Assembly: GCF_001650715.1 (NCBI RefSeq)
Contig: NZ_LWQT01000040.1
Span: 34,727 to 98,726, forward strand
Direction of reading: 5' to 3'
Origin: Paramagnetospirillum marisnigri
GTDB lineage: Bacteria > Pseudomonadota > Alphaproteobacteria > Rhodospirillales > Magnetospirillaceae
Length of the DNA: 64,000 bases
This document shows, piece after piece, positions 1 to 7,976 of this stretch. A program made the translations under genes and the position numbers. Below the pieces are notes generated by a model. It saw only the letters and a program-made list of their open reading frames with translations. It was not told the origin of the DNA and ran no database searches. Each line of letters begins with the position of its first letter. The stretch's first letter is position 1.

Positions 1-578
1 TCGTCGTCGGTCACCAGATGCATGACCGGCTGCATGGCGTTGGCCTTGCCGTTGGTCCGGGCACCGGACTTGATGTCCCTGGTCTGGGCCAGGACATAAG
101 CCTTGTCCTGACCGGCGATGGCGGGATAGCCGGGCAGCGGCTTCTTGCCTTCCTTGCCGTGACAGGCGACGCAGGTCTTGGTCAGGAACAGGGTCTTGCC
201 GGGATGGGGCGGAGCGGCGGCGGCCGGCGCGGCGGCGGCTGGAGCCTCCTTCAGGCTCTCCAGGTACTGGGCCAAGGCCTTCATCTCGTCCTCGGACAGG
301 TCATCGACGATGGGCTTCATGGTGTCGACGCTCTGGCCGTTCTTGCGGGCGCCGGACTTGATGTCCTTCATCTGGTTGAAGGCGTATTCGGCGCCTTGCC
401 CGGCGAGCTTGGGAAAGCCCTCCTGCAGCGGGGTCTTGGCGTCCTCGCCGTGGCAGGCGACGCAGCCCTTATCGGTGAACAGCGCCTTGCCATCGGCGGC
501 AAGGGCCTGGGAATTGAAGGCTCCGATGACGGCCAGGGCGGCCGCGACGGCGACTTGCCGCTTCACGCTGATGCGCAT
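1..578 (-). CDS. Dihaem c-type cytochrome, 3' end outside the window
   Basis: Periplasmic electron-transfer protein. About 192 residues are visible and the gene runs off the left edge. Residues 1-26 form a Sec signal peptide ending in an ALA-AD-like site. Two CVACH haem motifs (Cys38/Cys41/His42 and Cys135/Cys138/His139) sit in two similar halves, each followed by a KSGAR-x-NG motif, joined by an Ala/Pro linker at about 110-123. This is a cytochrome c4-like tandem duplication. It lies 121 bp downstream of nosZ on the same strand. Clade II nos clusters usually carry cytochrome c genes, so it is probably an electron donor to NosZ, by inference. The start ATG at 578 is the only one that gives an intact signal peptide. 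Confidence 0.9.
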   Translation of the reverse strand, partial: MRISVKRQVAVAAALAVIGAFNSQALAADGKALFTDKGCVACHGEDAKTPLQEGFPKLAGQGAEYAFNQMKDIKSGARKNGQSVDTMKPIVDDLSEDEMKALAQYLESLKEAPAAAAPAAAAPPHPGKTLFLTKTCVACHGKEGKKPLPGYPAIAGQDKAYVLAQTRDIKSGARTNGKANAMQPVMHLVTDD

Positions 579-614
579 GTTTCGATCCTTGTGTCGAAGG
601 GGTGGAAAAAGCAC

Positions 615-636
615 GGGGGCGGGCAAGCCCGCCCCC
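615..636 (-). terminator. GC-rich hairpin before the cytochrome c gene
   Basis: A perfect 9-bp stem (GGGGGCGGG / CCCGCCCCC) with a 4-nt loop lies just upstream of the cytochrome start, between it and nosZ. It has no T-tract, so it is more likely an mRNA processing or stability element than a classical terminator. Confidence 0.4.
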
Positions 637-654
637 GATCCATTCGCAATCTGA

Positions 655-680
655 GCCAAGGCGGCGGGGGCCGCCCTGGC
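655..680 (-). terminator. Hairpin downstream of nosZ
   Basis: Stem GCCAAGGCGGC / GCCGCCCTGGC (one mismatch, 4-nt loop) begins about 20 bp after the nosZ stop codon. It could attenuate read-through into the cytochrome gene. There is no U-rich tail, so strength and type are uncertain. Confidence 0.4.
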
Positions 681-699
681 TTTGATCAAGTCGCGTGAC

Positions 700-3000
700 T
701 TACTTCGCGGCTTCAACCTTCTTGGCACCGTTCTGTTCCAGGAAGGTCTTGGCGCGCAGACCGATATCGGCGGCCTTGACCTGGTACTGGAACCACTGCT
801 CGGCCCACAGGAAGGCGGCGTTGTAGTCGCCCTTGGCGGCGAACTCTTCCGACTTCTTCTTGTTCTGCTCGGCATAGCCCAGCTGTTCGGTGGCATCCTC
901 GACCATGGCGACCACGGCGGGGAAGTCCTTGAAGTTGACGCTGGTGATATAGCCGACGACGCTGTTGATGACGGCCTGGGTGTCGGTGTTGGCCTTCACG
1001 CGGGCGTCATACTCTTTCTGACCATAGACTTGGCCTTCCTTGCCCTTGACGCCGGTCGCCTTGTAGTTGGCCGGCTGGACCAGGAGATAGCCTTCCATTT
1101 CAAGATGCAGCGCCGAGCAGAACTCGGTGCAGTAGTAGGGATAGACGCCAGCCTTGTTGGCCTTGATGGTGGCCGAGGCGGTCTTGCCCGGCTCCACCGA
1201 CAGGTTGACGTTGTGCTTGGACACGGCGAAGCCGTGGGTCTCGTCCTGGGCACGCTCCAGGTTGGTCAGGTGGAAGGTGATCTCGTCGCCTTCGTTGGCC
1301 TCGACGATTTCAGGAGTGATGTGCGAGCGGATCAGGGTGCCGAACACCTCGACCTTACCCGGCTTCTTCTCGATGCGCTCCTGGCCCGGACGCACGGCGA
1401 AGGGGGACTTCTTCTCGGTGCGGGAGTCGGTGCCGAAGGGATAACGCACATTGGTCTTCAGCTTGCCGGTCTCGATGGACACCGCGTAGTGGGGCTCGCC
1501 CAGGGGCAGCGGCATGTCGTAGAGAAGCTGCATCTTGTCGCCGCTGATATCGATCAGCTGGTGGTTCTGGGGATGCAGCGGGCCGACCTGGGCGAAGCGG
1601 TCGATGGCCAGCTTGTTGAGCGCGATCAGATACTTGCCCTTGGGCTTGGAGGTATCGCCTTCCATGGCCATCAGGTGGCCGATGTTGTAGTGCACCGAGA
1701 CCTTGTCCAGCACCTTGCCTTCGCAATAGTCCCACTTGGCGACCATGGAGTCGACATAGAGCGAGGTATAGGCGACGCAGGGCTTGGAATCGTACTGGGT
1801 GTGGAGCGGGCCGAGACCGAGCGCGGCCTGCTTATGGGCGGCGTCGTCCAGCGAGATGATCGGAATGCCGTACTCGTCCTTGCCCGAGAACTTCTTGGCG
1901 GCGATGGCGGCCTGGATCTTCTCATGGCTGTAGACGGTGGTGTGGCTGTCCAGCTTGCCCGACACGGTGATGAACTTGCCATCGGGGGTGACGTCGGCGC
2001 CGTGGGGCGACTTGGGCTCGGGGATCAGGACCAGGATGCCCTCGGCGACGGAGACGTCCATGGGCAGGACGTTGTGGCCGTTGATCTTCTTGGCCTTGCC
2101 CGCCTTGACCAGCTCGGCGGCCTTCTTCCAGTTGATGACATGCAGGAAGTCGCTGTCCTTGGCCGAGCAGCCGGCTTCGAACGGCGGACGGCCGCGCTCG
2201 ATGCCGCCGACATAGCGTTCGGTACAGAACGAGTTGACGAAGGCCCAGCCATCCGACGGACCCTTGCCGAAATCGGCCAGATCCTGGCTGTAGGGCGGCA
2301 GTTCCAGCGAGAACGAGTTCTCGGGCTCGATCCGGCCGTGCTCGCGGTTGAACTTCCAGAAGGTGACCGCGCCGCGATACTTCTCGTTGAACTGCTCCAG
2401 GGGGGCGAATTCGCCGCCCAGCGGCGCCGCGTACTGGGCGGGCTCGACGATGTAGTCGGTGTTGGGCGACACGAAGGCGCCGCCATGCTCGGACTGCAGG
2501 ATCGGGTTCTGGACGATCTGCTTGGTCTCGAAGTCGCGCAGGTCGATGACCGCGATGCGGGGCGTGTTCTTGTCGTTGATGAACAGCCACTGGCCGTCGG
2601 ACTCGCCGTTGGTCTCGGACAGGGCCGGATGGTGGGTATCGCCCCACAGGATGGTGCGGCCCTGGACCTCGGAGCCCTGCTTCAGCACCGCCTTGGACTC
2701 ATCGTCGAAGCCATAGCCCTGCCAGGGCTCGGGGGTGAACACACCGATATATTTCAGGATGCGCATGGACGGCACGCCATAGACGATCACCTGACCGCTT
2801 TGGCCGCCCGAGCTGAACACCATGAATTCGTCGAGCTTGCCGGTCGGATTGTAGGTCTTGGCGGCAGCCATCACGTCGTTGTCGGTCAGGCCGCGACGCT
2901 TCATCACATCTTGCAGCGATTCGGCCGAGGCGCTCCCAGCCACCAAGGCGCCAAAGCTCACCGTGGCGAGCAATGTCGCCAGCTTGCGGGTTTTCGTCAT
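700..3000 (-). CDS. nosZ: Nitrous-oxide reductase, clade II (Sec-exported)
   Basis: Periplasmic multicopper enzyme reducing N2O to N2, the last step of denitrification. 766 residues from the ATG at 3000, which has a GGTGGGG ribosome site; a GTG 9 bp upstream is less likely. The N-terminus (KTRKLATLLA...GSASA) is a Sec-type signal without a twin-arginine motif, the hallmark of clade II. CuZ-type histidines are visible in DTHHP, SEHGG, SPHGAD, PLHTQ and GHLM. The CuA motif C-x3-C-x3-H-x2-M (CTEFCSALHLEM) lies near residues 624-635. About 115 Lys/Glu/Ala-rich residues follow the CuA domain without any CxxCH. The copper genes nearby fit a CuA/CuZ maturation need. Confidence 0.96.
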   Translation of the reverse strand: MTKTRKLATLLATVSFGALVAGSASAESLQDVMKRRGLTDNDVMAAAKTYNPTGKLDEFMVFSSGGQSGQVIVYGVPSMRILKYIGVFTPEPWQGYGFDDESKAVLKQGSEVQGRTILWGDTHHPALSETNGESDGQWLFINDKNTPRIAVIDLRDFETKQIVQNPILQSEHGGAFVSPNTDYIVEPAQYAAPLGGEFAPLEQFNEKYRGAVTFWKFNREHGRIEPENSFSLELPPYSQDLADFGKGPSDGWAFVNSFCTERYVGGIERGRPPFEAGCSAKDSDFLHVINWKKAAELVKAGKAKKINGHNVLPMDVSVAEGILVLIPEPKSPHGADVTPDGKFITVSGKLDSHTTVYSHEKIQAAIAAKKFSGKDEYGIPIISLDDAAHKQAALGLGPLHTQYDSKPCVAYTSLYVDSMVAKWDYCEGKVLDKVSVHYNIGHLMAMEGDTSKPKGKYLIALNKLAIDRFAQVGPLHPQNHQLIDISGDKMQLLYDMPLPLGEPHYAVSIETGKLKTNVRYPFGTDSRTEKKSPFAVRPGQERIEKKPGKVEVFGTLIRSHITPEIVEANEGDEITFHLTNLERAQDETHGFAVSKHNVNLSVEPGKTASATIKANKAGVYPYYCTEFCSALHLEMEGYLLVQPANYKATGVKGKEGQVYGQKEYDARVKANTDTQAVINSVVGYITSVNFKDFPAVVAMVEDATEQLGYAEQNKKKSEEFAAKGDYNAAFLWAEQWFQYQVKAADIGLRAKTFLEQNGAKKVEAAK

Positions 3001-3078
3001 TTTCCCCACCTTCTGAATTGTTGAAAAATCTTACCCAACCTTCGCGGGTGAGCTTGGAATTGCTGCATGGGAAATGCC

Positions 3079-3092
3079 TTAACTTTCGTCAA
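3079..3092. promoter_or_regulatory. Candidate FNR/NnrR-type box, nosZ-sco intergenic region
   Basis: TTAAC-TTTC-GTCAA reads TTGAC-GAAA-GTTAA on the minus strand, close to the FNR/NnrR/Dnr consensus TTGAT-N4-ATCAA. Its centre is about 85 bp upstream of the nosZ ATG and about 55 bp upstream of the sco ATG, so it could serve either divergent gene. Seen by eye; not tested. Confidence 0.5.
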
Positions 3093-3140
3093 GAATGCCC
3101 GGCAATATTCCTCGGGCATGGGCGCGGCCAAGGGATTAAG

Positions 3141-3767
3141 ATGCGCTCGGCTGATTCCCTGGGGACCCGTTGGACCATGCGTGGATTGATCCTTGCCCTG
3201 ATGACACTCGCGGTAACGCTGATCCCGGCTCTGGCCGCCCGGGCCGACGACCCGGACCGCGCCTTCAGCGGGCGCTTCCTGCTGGTGGACATGAACGGGC
3301 GAACCGTCAGCGACGAGACTTATGCGGGCAAGGTCCGGCTGGTGTCGTTCGGCTACACCTACTGTCCCGATATCTGTCCCACCACCCTGAACACCCTGTC
3401 GGCGGCGCTGGACCAGTTGGGGGCGGACAAGGACAAGGTCGCGACCTTGTTCATCAGCATCGATCCCGAACGCGATACCCCGGCCCATCTCAAGGAATAT
3501 CTGGCGTCGTTTCCCGGCATTACCGGCCTGAGCGGAACCCCCGAGCAGGTGGCCGCCGCCGCCCGCAACCTCAAGGCCCGCTACCAGAAGCAGCCCGCCG
3601 AGAATGGCGATCCCGCCGCCTATTCCATGGATCACTCCTCCTCGATCCTCATCCTGGACCGGGCGGGGAACTTCCTGGCGCGCATGCCCCATGCCTCGGC
3701 TCCCGACCGGCTGGTGGAGCGGGTGCGCGGCTATCTCCAGCCCAAGGCCATCGAGGGCCGCCCATGA
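3141..3767 (+). CDS. Sco1/SenC-family copper chaperone
   Basis: Thioredoxin-fold copper protein that delivers or reduces copper for CuA centres in cytochrome oxidase or NosZ. 208 residues with an N-terminal membrane/signal segment. The Sco copper motif YCPDICPT (Cys-x3-Cys) and the distal DHSS histidine are both present, as is the IDPERDTP motif. The chosen ATG has AGGGA 5 nt upstream; an in-frame ATG at 3177 is an alternative that would remove a short hydrophilic leader. Divergent from nosZ. Its stop overlaps the next gene by ATGA, so the two are co-translated. The position suggests service to the NosZ CuA site (inference). A second Sco gene lies at 48.8-49.4 kb. Confidence 0.93.
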   Translation: MRSADSLGTRWTMRGLILALMTLAVTLIPALAARADDPDRAFSGRFLLVDMNGRTVSDETYAGKVRLVSFGYTYCPDICPTTLNTLSAALDQLGADKDKVATLFISIDPERDTPAHLKEYLASFPGITGLSGTPEQVAAAARNLKARYQKQPAENGDPAAYSMDHSSSILILDRAGNFLARMPHASAPDRLVERVRGYLQPKAIEGRP

Positions 3768-4357
3768 CCCGCCGCGCCCTCCTGATCGCCCTGGGCCTGG
3801 CGGCCGGGGGCGCCCTGCTGGGCTTGCCTGCCCAGGCCGCCACCAAGACCACCCAGGGCCTGATCATCCATGACGCCCCCAGGCCGGTGCCCGAGATCGA
3901 CATCCGCGACGGCGACGGCAAGCCCGCCGGTCTGGACGGGCTGAAGGGCCGCGCCGTGCTGCTGAACCTGTGGGCAAGCTGGTGCATGCCCTGCGTCGCC
4001 GAACTGCCCGCCCTTGACCGTTTGAAGCCGGTGGCGGCCGCCAAGGACATCGAGGTGGTGGCGTTGTCGCTGGATCGCGGCGGCAAGGTGACGGCGGTCA
4101 ACACCTTCGCCCGCCTAGGCATCAAGGCGCTGGACATCCGCACCGACGAGGCCCGCGCGGCGGCCGAGAAGCTGGGCGTCAGCGTCCTGCCGGTCAGCCT
4201 GCTGCTCGACCGCCAGGGGCGCGAGGTCGCCCGCTATGTGGGCGCCGCCGACTGGGAAGGCGCGGTGGCCGCCCGCCTGCTGGAGGCGGTGGCCGCCGGG
4301 CGCCCGCTGACCCGCGACATGGAGCCGCCGCAGGTCAGGCCGACAACGGCTCCCTGA
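3764..4357 (+). CDS. TlpA-like periplasmic thioredoxin
   Basis: Membrane-anchored or periplasmic disulfide reductase, 197 residues. The N-terminus has an Arg-Arg pair followed by a hydrophobic stretch and an AQAA-like cleavage site. The WCMPC active site (CxxC) lies in the sequence NLWASWCMPC, followed by the typical cis-Pro region SVLPVSLLLD. TlpA/ScoI pairs reduce CuA-site cysteines in other alphaproteobacteria. The 4-nt ATGA overlap with the Sco gene supports such a pair here. It ends 8 bp before the convergent PCu(A)C gene. Confidence 0.9.
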   Translation: MTRRALLIALGLAAGGALLGLPAQAATKTTQGLIIHDAPRPVPEIDIRDGDGKPAGLDGLKGRAVLLNLWASWCMPCVAELPALDRLKPVAAAKDIEVVALSLDRGGKVTAVNTFARLGIKALDIRTDEARAAAEKLGVSVLPVSLLLDRQGREVARYVGAADWEGAVAARLLEAVAAGRPLTRDMEPPQVRPTTAP

Positions 4358-4364
4358 TCCGTTC

Positions 4365-4835
4365 TCAGTGCTTCATGTGGCCGCCATGCATGGGCATCGG
4401 CATGGCGGCGCCCATGGCGCCGGGAGCCAGCACCGGCACATCGACCTCGATCTTGCCCGCCTTCTCGAAGACCAGGGTCAGGGCCACCTTGGTGCCTTCC
4501 TTGGCGGGGGCGGTCAGGCCGATGAACATGATGTGGTCGCCGCCGGGCTTCAACTCGGCCGCGCCATGGGCGGGCACCGCGATGGACTCGACCTTGCGCA
4601 TGCGGAACACATCGCCGTCCTTGACATGGGTGTGCAATTCCACCGTCCGCGAGATGCTCGCCTCGGCCGAGACCAGCCGGTCATCCGCGCCATGGTTGGT
4701 CACCGTCAGGAAGGCGGCGCCGTTGCCGCCAGCCACCGGCGCGGCGCGCATGAACGCCCCCGAAACCTGGATATCGGCCGCAATGGCGGGAAGCGCGGAC
4801 AGCAGCAGGGCGGCGGCAAGCAGAATGGTCTTCAT
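4365..4835 (-). CDS. PCu(A)C periplasmic copper chaperone
   Basis: 156-residue secreted copper(I) carrier of the DUF461/PCu(A)C family, which supplies copper to CuA sites. A Sec signal peptide (residues 1-20) precedes the cupredoxin-like domain. The family's Met/His ligands are represented by AFMRAAP, LHTHVKDGD, FRMRKVE and GGDHIMF. The C-terminus is unusually His/Met-rich (MPMPMHGGHMKH), which probably binds extra copper. It is convergent with the sco-tlpA pair. With those genes it makes a complete set of CuA-maturation factors beside nosZ. Confidence 0.92.
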   Translation of the reverse strand: MKTILLAAALLLSALPAIAADIQVSGAFMRAAPVAGGNGAAFLTVTNHGADDRLVSAEASISRTVELHTHVKDGDVFRMRKVESIAVPAHGAAELKPGGDHIMFIGLTAPAKEGTKVALTLVFEKAGKIEVDVPVLAPGAMGAAMPMPMHGGHMKH

Positions 4836-4933
4836 GGAATGGCAACTCCAAGCAGGTAACAGATATCGCCGCTCTTCCGGCCGGATGAGGTCGGAGGGCT
4901 GGCAATCCGTGGAATGAAATGGAATGGGTGGCC

Positions 4934-5320
4934 TCAGGCCACGCCAAGCGGAGGCGCCCGCGCAAGGTGCTGGCGGGATGTCCGCCCAGGACCCCATGCC
5001 GACGCGGTGTTGACGATCAGACGCTCTGCCGTACCTGCGGTGGGTGTTTTGAAGGTTGGGGACGGCGGAACGGCCTTCGCCAGTCCGACTGTCTGGCATA
5101 CCAGGCAGCATCCGTGACTGAAGGCTTGGCCTTCCTCGACCGGCGGAGCCGCATCCGCCGTACGCTCGGCGCGGCCCGATGGCGAGGAATGGCACATGGC
5201 GGCATCGAACCCGAACACCGTCCGGGAAAAATCGCCCCTGAAGGCGATATCGAGGCCGGGAAGAAGCCCTTGCAGCGCCAAGCCGATCAAGACGAGCGTC
5301 GCCAGGGCGGTCCGGGTCAT
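4934..5320 (-). CDS. DUF2946-type secreted or membrane protein
   Basis: 128 residues from the ATG at 5320. One N-terminal hydrophobic segment (RTALATLVLIGLALQG) is followed by a mature part with MCHSS and HGCCLVCQ cysteine/histidine motifs. This layout matches DUF2946 proteins, which are commonly found near copper and TonB-receptor genes; their biochemical role is unknown. It lies about 100 bp upstream of the PCu(A)C gene on the same strand, so it may be co-transcribed. Metal binding by the Cys/His motifs is an inference. Confidence 0.7.
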   Translation of the reverse strand: MTRTALATLVLIGLALQGLLPGLDIAFRGDFSRTVFGFDAAMCHSSPSGRAERTADAAPPVEEGQAFSHGCCLVCQTVGLAKAVPPSPTFKTPTAGTAERLIVNTASAWGPGRTSRQHLARAPPLGVA

Positions 5321-5422
5321 GGACCCGCCCCTGCGAAGACATCTCAACACAATCGGCCGCGTGGCGCCCAAGTCGCTTCTCCTCACTCTGCGACAGAGTG
5401 TCCGAGAGTGTGCCACCCGCCC

Positions 5423-5436
5423 TTGACGGCGATCAA
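5423..5436. promoter_or_regulatory. Near-perfect FNR-type box
   Basis: TTGAC-GGCG-ATCAA matches the FNR/NnrR consensus TTGAT-N4-ATCAA at 9 of 10 arm positions. Its centre is 60 bp upstream of the GTG start at 5489 and about 110 bp upstream of the divergent DUF2946 start. At the usual -41.5 spacing a transcript would start near 5471. Confidence 0.55.
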
Positions 5437-5488
5437 GTCTATGTCATTCTCCCCGGCGTTTTCCCGTCGTCGCCCCGGGAGGTTGCGC

Positions 5489-5857
5489 GTGTCCGACCAT
5501 GCCTTTTATGCCGCCATGCTGCGCTTCGTCGCCGACAAGACCGAATCGGCGGCCCCCGACGACCGGACGCGCGCCATGGCCGCCATTCTGCGCGGCGCCG
5601 CCCAGGCGAGCCAGGACGGCCAGCCCCTGACGGTGGCCTCCGACGCCCTGGAGACCACGGCCCGCGCCCTGGCGGGCTTCGCCGCCTTCCTGCAGCGCCA
5701 GATCCTGCCCGAGGCGGTGGCCCATGCCAATACGGTGGGAGAGACCCAGATCCGCTGGTCGGTGGATACCGCCATGGCGGCGGTCAACACCCTTTTGACC
5801 CGGGCGGCCTTGCCGGAACGGGGCGACGTCACCATCGACCTGCCACCGCCGCCCTAA
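5489..5857 (+). CDS. Small helical protein of unknown function
   Basis: 122 residues, starting at a GTG preceded by GGGAGG. No signal peptide or membrane helix is seen. The sequence is Ala-rich, probably all-helical, and ends in PPPP. Residues such as SDHAFYAAMLRF and VGETQIRWSVDTAMAAVN do not recall a family I know. It sits 13 bp before the cNMP-EAL gene and probably heads that operon, with an FNR-type box upstream. The reading frame is open well before the GTG, so the start is chosen on the ribosome site only. Confidence 0.65.
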   Translation: MSDHAFYAAMLRFVADKTESAAPDDRTRAMAAILRGAAQASQDGQPLTVASDALETTARALAGFAAFLQRQILPEAVAHANTVGETQIRWSVDTAMAAVNTLLTRAALPERGDVTIDLPPPP

Positions 5858-5870
5858 TATACTGGCCCCC

Positions 5871-7055
5871 ATGGTTGCTTCAGGGATGATTGGGATGTTG
5901 AGCAAGGAAGTCGCCTGTGGCGACCGCATCTTCTCGGAGGGTGACGCCGCCGATTGCGCCTATCTGATCGAGCAGGGACAGGTGGAGATCGCGGTGGAGC
6001 GCGACGGCCACCCCCAGGTTCTGGCCCTGCTGGGCCCGGGTGAAGTGTTCGGCGAGATGGGCGTCATCGACGGCCTGCCCCGATCGGCCGGGGCCAGGGC
6101 CGTCAGCCAGGCCCGCCTGATCCAGGTTTCGGCGGAGCAAATCCAGCAGGTGGTCGCCCGTTCCGATCCGTTCTTTGCCGAACTGATGCGCAAGCTGGTG
6201 GGGCGTCTGCGCGATACCCAGGCCAGCCTGATGGCGGGCGGCGACGGCATCGGCTCGCATTCGTCGGACTTTGGCCCCGGCTATGCCGCCCTGATGCGCG
6301 AGCGCGACATTGCCGAGGCCATCATCAGCGGCGAGATCGAACCCTTCCTGCAGCCCATTATCGACCTGGATGACAAGACGGTGCTGGGTTACGAGACCCT
6401 GGCCCGCTGGCGCTCGGACCGCCTCGGCCTGATGCGCCCCCATGATTTCCTGCCCCTGGCGCGGCGCACCGGGCTTATCCGGCGCATCGACCTGACCATG
6501 GCCGACCGGGCCATGGCCATTTGCGCCCGCCTGGGCGACCAGGAAACCTCTCCCTTCGTTTCCATCAACGTCTCGGGCTGGCTGATCCAGGACAGGACCC
6601 TGCCCGCCACCCTCGAACGCATGACCCGGCAGCATGGCGTGGCGCCATCGCGCATCTGCCTGGAGGTCACCGAGACCATGCTGATCGACGACATGGATGC
6701 CGCCGAGCAGGCCATGGACGAGTTGCACGACCTGGGCTTGCGTATCGCCCTGGACGATTTCGGCACCGGCCTGTCATCGCTCAGCGTCCTGCACCGCCTG
6801 CCCTTCGATCTGATCAAGGTGGATGGCAGCCTGATTCAGGGCTGCCAGACCTCGGCCCGCCAGCGCGCCGTTCTCAGCGGCATTCTCGACCTGTGCGGTC
6901 GCCTCGACATGGAGGTGATCGCCGAAGGCATCGAGGAGGCCGGAACCGCCCGAACCCTGCACGACCTTGGCTTTCCCATGGGTCAGGGACAATACTTCGC
7001 GCCGCCCGCCCAGGCGACGAAGTCCTTGAGCGCGTGGCGGGAGGACGCCTTATGA
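5871..7055 (+). CDS. Cyclic-nucleotide-binding domain fused to EAL phosphodiesterase
   Basis: 394 residues, cytoplasmic. Residues 5-115 form a CRP-type cNMP-binding domain (GEVFGEMGVIDGLPRSA in the phosphate-binding cassette) without a DNA-binding helix. Residues 140-385 are an EAL domain that would hydrolyse c-di-GMP: YETLARW replaces the usual EALxR (ETL instead of EAL), and NVS, EVTET, DDFGTG and the loop-6 region are present. ETL variants can be active, so activity is likely but not certain. ATGs at 5886 and 5895 are alternative starts. It overlaps the diguanylate cyclase gene by ATGA, making a synthesis/degradation pair in one operon. Confidence 0.9.
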   Translation: MVASGMIGMLSKEVACGDRIFSEGDAADCAYLIEQGQVEIAVERDGHPQVLALLGPGEVFGEMGVIDGLPRSAGARAVSQARLIQVSAEQIQQVVARSDPFFAELMRKLVGRLRDTQASLMAGGDGIGSHSSDFGPGYAALMRERDIAEAIISGEIEPFLQPIIDLDDKTVLGYETLARWRSDRLGLMRPHDFLPLARRTGLIRRIDLTMADRAMAICARLGDQETSPFVSINVSGWLIQDRTLPATLERMTRQHGVAPSRICLEVTETMLIDDMDAAEQAMDELHDLGLRIALDDFGTGLSSLSVLHRLPFDLIKVDGSLIQGCQTSARQRAVLSGILDLCGRLDMEVIAEGIEEAGTARTLHDLGFPMGQGQYFAPPAQATKSLSAWREDAL

Positions 7056-7972
7056 GCCTGCCCCATGCCGAAGCCATTCCCCACCTCAACGCCGAGAAAG
7101 TCTTCGCGGGCCTGAGCGACTATCAGCGGGCGCTGTCCAGCCACATGGACTGGCTGCGCAACTGGTACAGCGCCGTGCTCAACAGCGACGACGCGCCGGT
7201 CCCGTCCTCCGACCTGGCCGACTGCGCCTTTACCCAATGGCTGAACGGCGCCGACAGCTCGCTGATCGGCGGCTTCGCCGGTTTCGCCGATCTTGGCGCC
7301 ATGCATGCCGAGGTCCACGAGACCGCCGAACGCATCACCGCCCGCGTCCAGGCCGGACAGACCGTGACCACCTCGGATTACGAGACCATGATGGCGCTGG
7401 TTCTGGCCTTCGGCACCGCCGCCCAGAATCTGGAGCGTGAGGTGTGGCGGACCCTGGCCACCGTCGATCCGCTGACCGGCCTGGGCAACCGCCAGACCAT
7501 GATGACCCAGTTGATCGGCGAGCGCGACCGCGCCATCCGCCTGGGCCAGCCCTGCTGCATCGGCCTTGCCGATATCGACCACTTCAAGCGGATCAACGAT
7601 ACTTTCGGCCATTCCACCGGCGACCGGGTCCTGCGCGCCGTGGCGGAATGTCTGCGCGGCGCGGTACGCCCCTATGACATCCTGTACCGCTTCGGCGGCG
7701 AGGAGTTCCTGGTCTGCCTGCCCGCCGCCAGCCTGGAGGCCGGGGGGTTGGTCCTGGAGCGCATGCGCGCCGCGGTGGAAGGGCTTGCCATCGAGGATAA
7801 GGCCGGTCGTCCGGTGCATGTCACCGCCACCTTCGGCATCACCTTGCTGTCGGCCGACCTCTCGGTGGAGGAATCGCTGGACCAGGCCGACACCGCCCTG
7901 TACCAAGGAAAGGTGAATGGCCGCAATCAGGTGTCGGTCTTTTCCCAGAATGAAGAACCATCGGGGAGCTAA
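7052..7972 (+). CDS. CZB-GGDEF diguanylate cyclase (DgcZ-like)
   Basis: 306-residue soluble enzyme making c-di-GMP. The N-terminal chemoreceptor zinc-binding (CZB) domain shows the expected ligands His31 (HMDW), Cys58 (DCAFTQW), His85 and His89 (HAEVH). The catalytic motif is GGEEF at 215-219. An RPYD inhibitory I-site at 206-209 implies product feedback. The order CZB then GGDEF is that of E. coli DgcZ, where zinc binding inhibits the cyclase. Translation is coupled to the upstream EAL gene, and a copper-storage gene follows 4 nt downstream. Confidence 0.93.
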   Translation: MSLPHAEAIPHLNAEKVFAGLSDYQRALSSHMDWLRNWYSAVLNSDDAPVPSSDLADCAFTQWLNGADSSLIGGFAGFADLGAMHAEVHETAERITARVQAGQTVTTSDYETMMALVLAFGTAAQNLEREVWRTLATVDPLTGLGNRQTMMTQLIGERDRAIRLGQPCCIGLADIDHFKRINDTFGHSTGDRVLRAVAECLRGAVRPYDILYRFGGEEFLVCLPAASLEAGGLVLERMRAAVEGLAIEDKAGRPVHVTATFGITLLSADLSVEESLDQADTALYQGKVNGRNQVSVFSQNEEPSGS

Positions 7973-7976
7973 TGCA

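Noticed and set aside
3001..3009. GTG start for nosZ at 3009
   Set aside because: The GTG lies inside the ribosome-binding site of the better ATG at 3000.
682..3024. 780-codon open frame antisense to nosZ
   Set aside because: High-GC shadow; composition (Gly, Val, Leu, Asp, His runs) is not protein-like and nosZ is certain.
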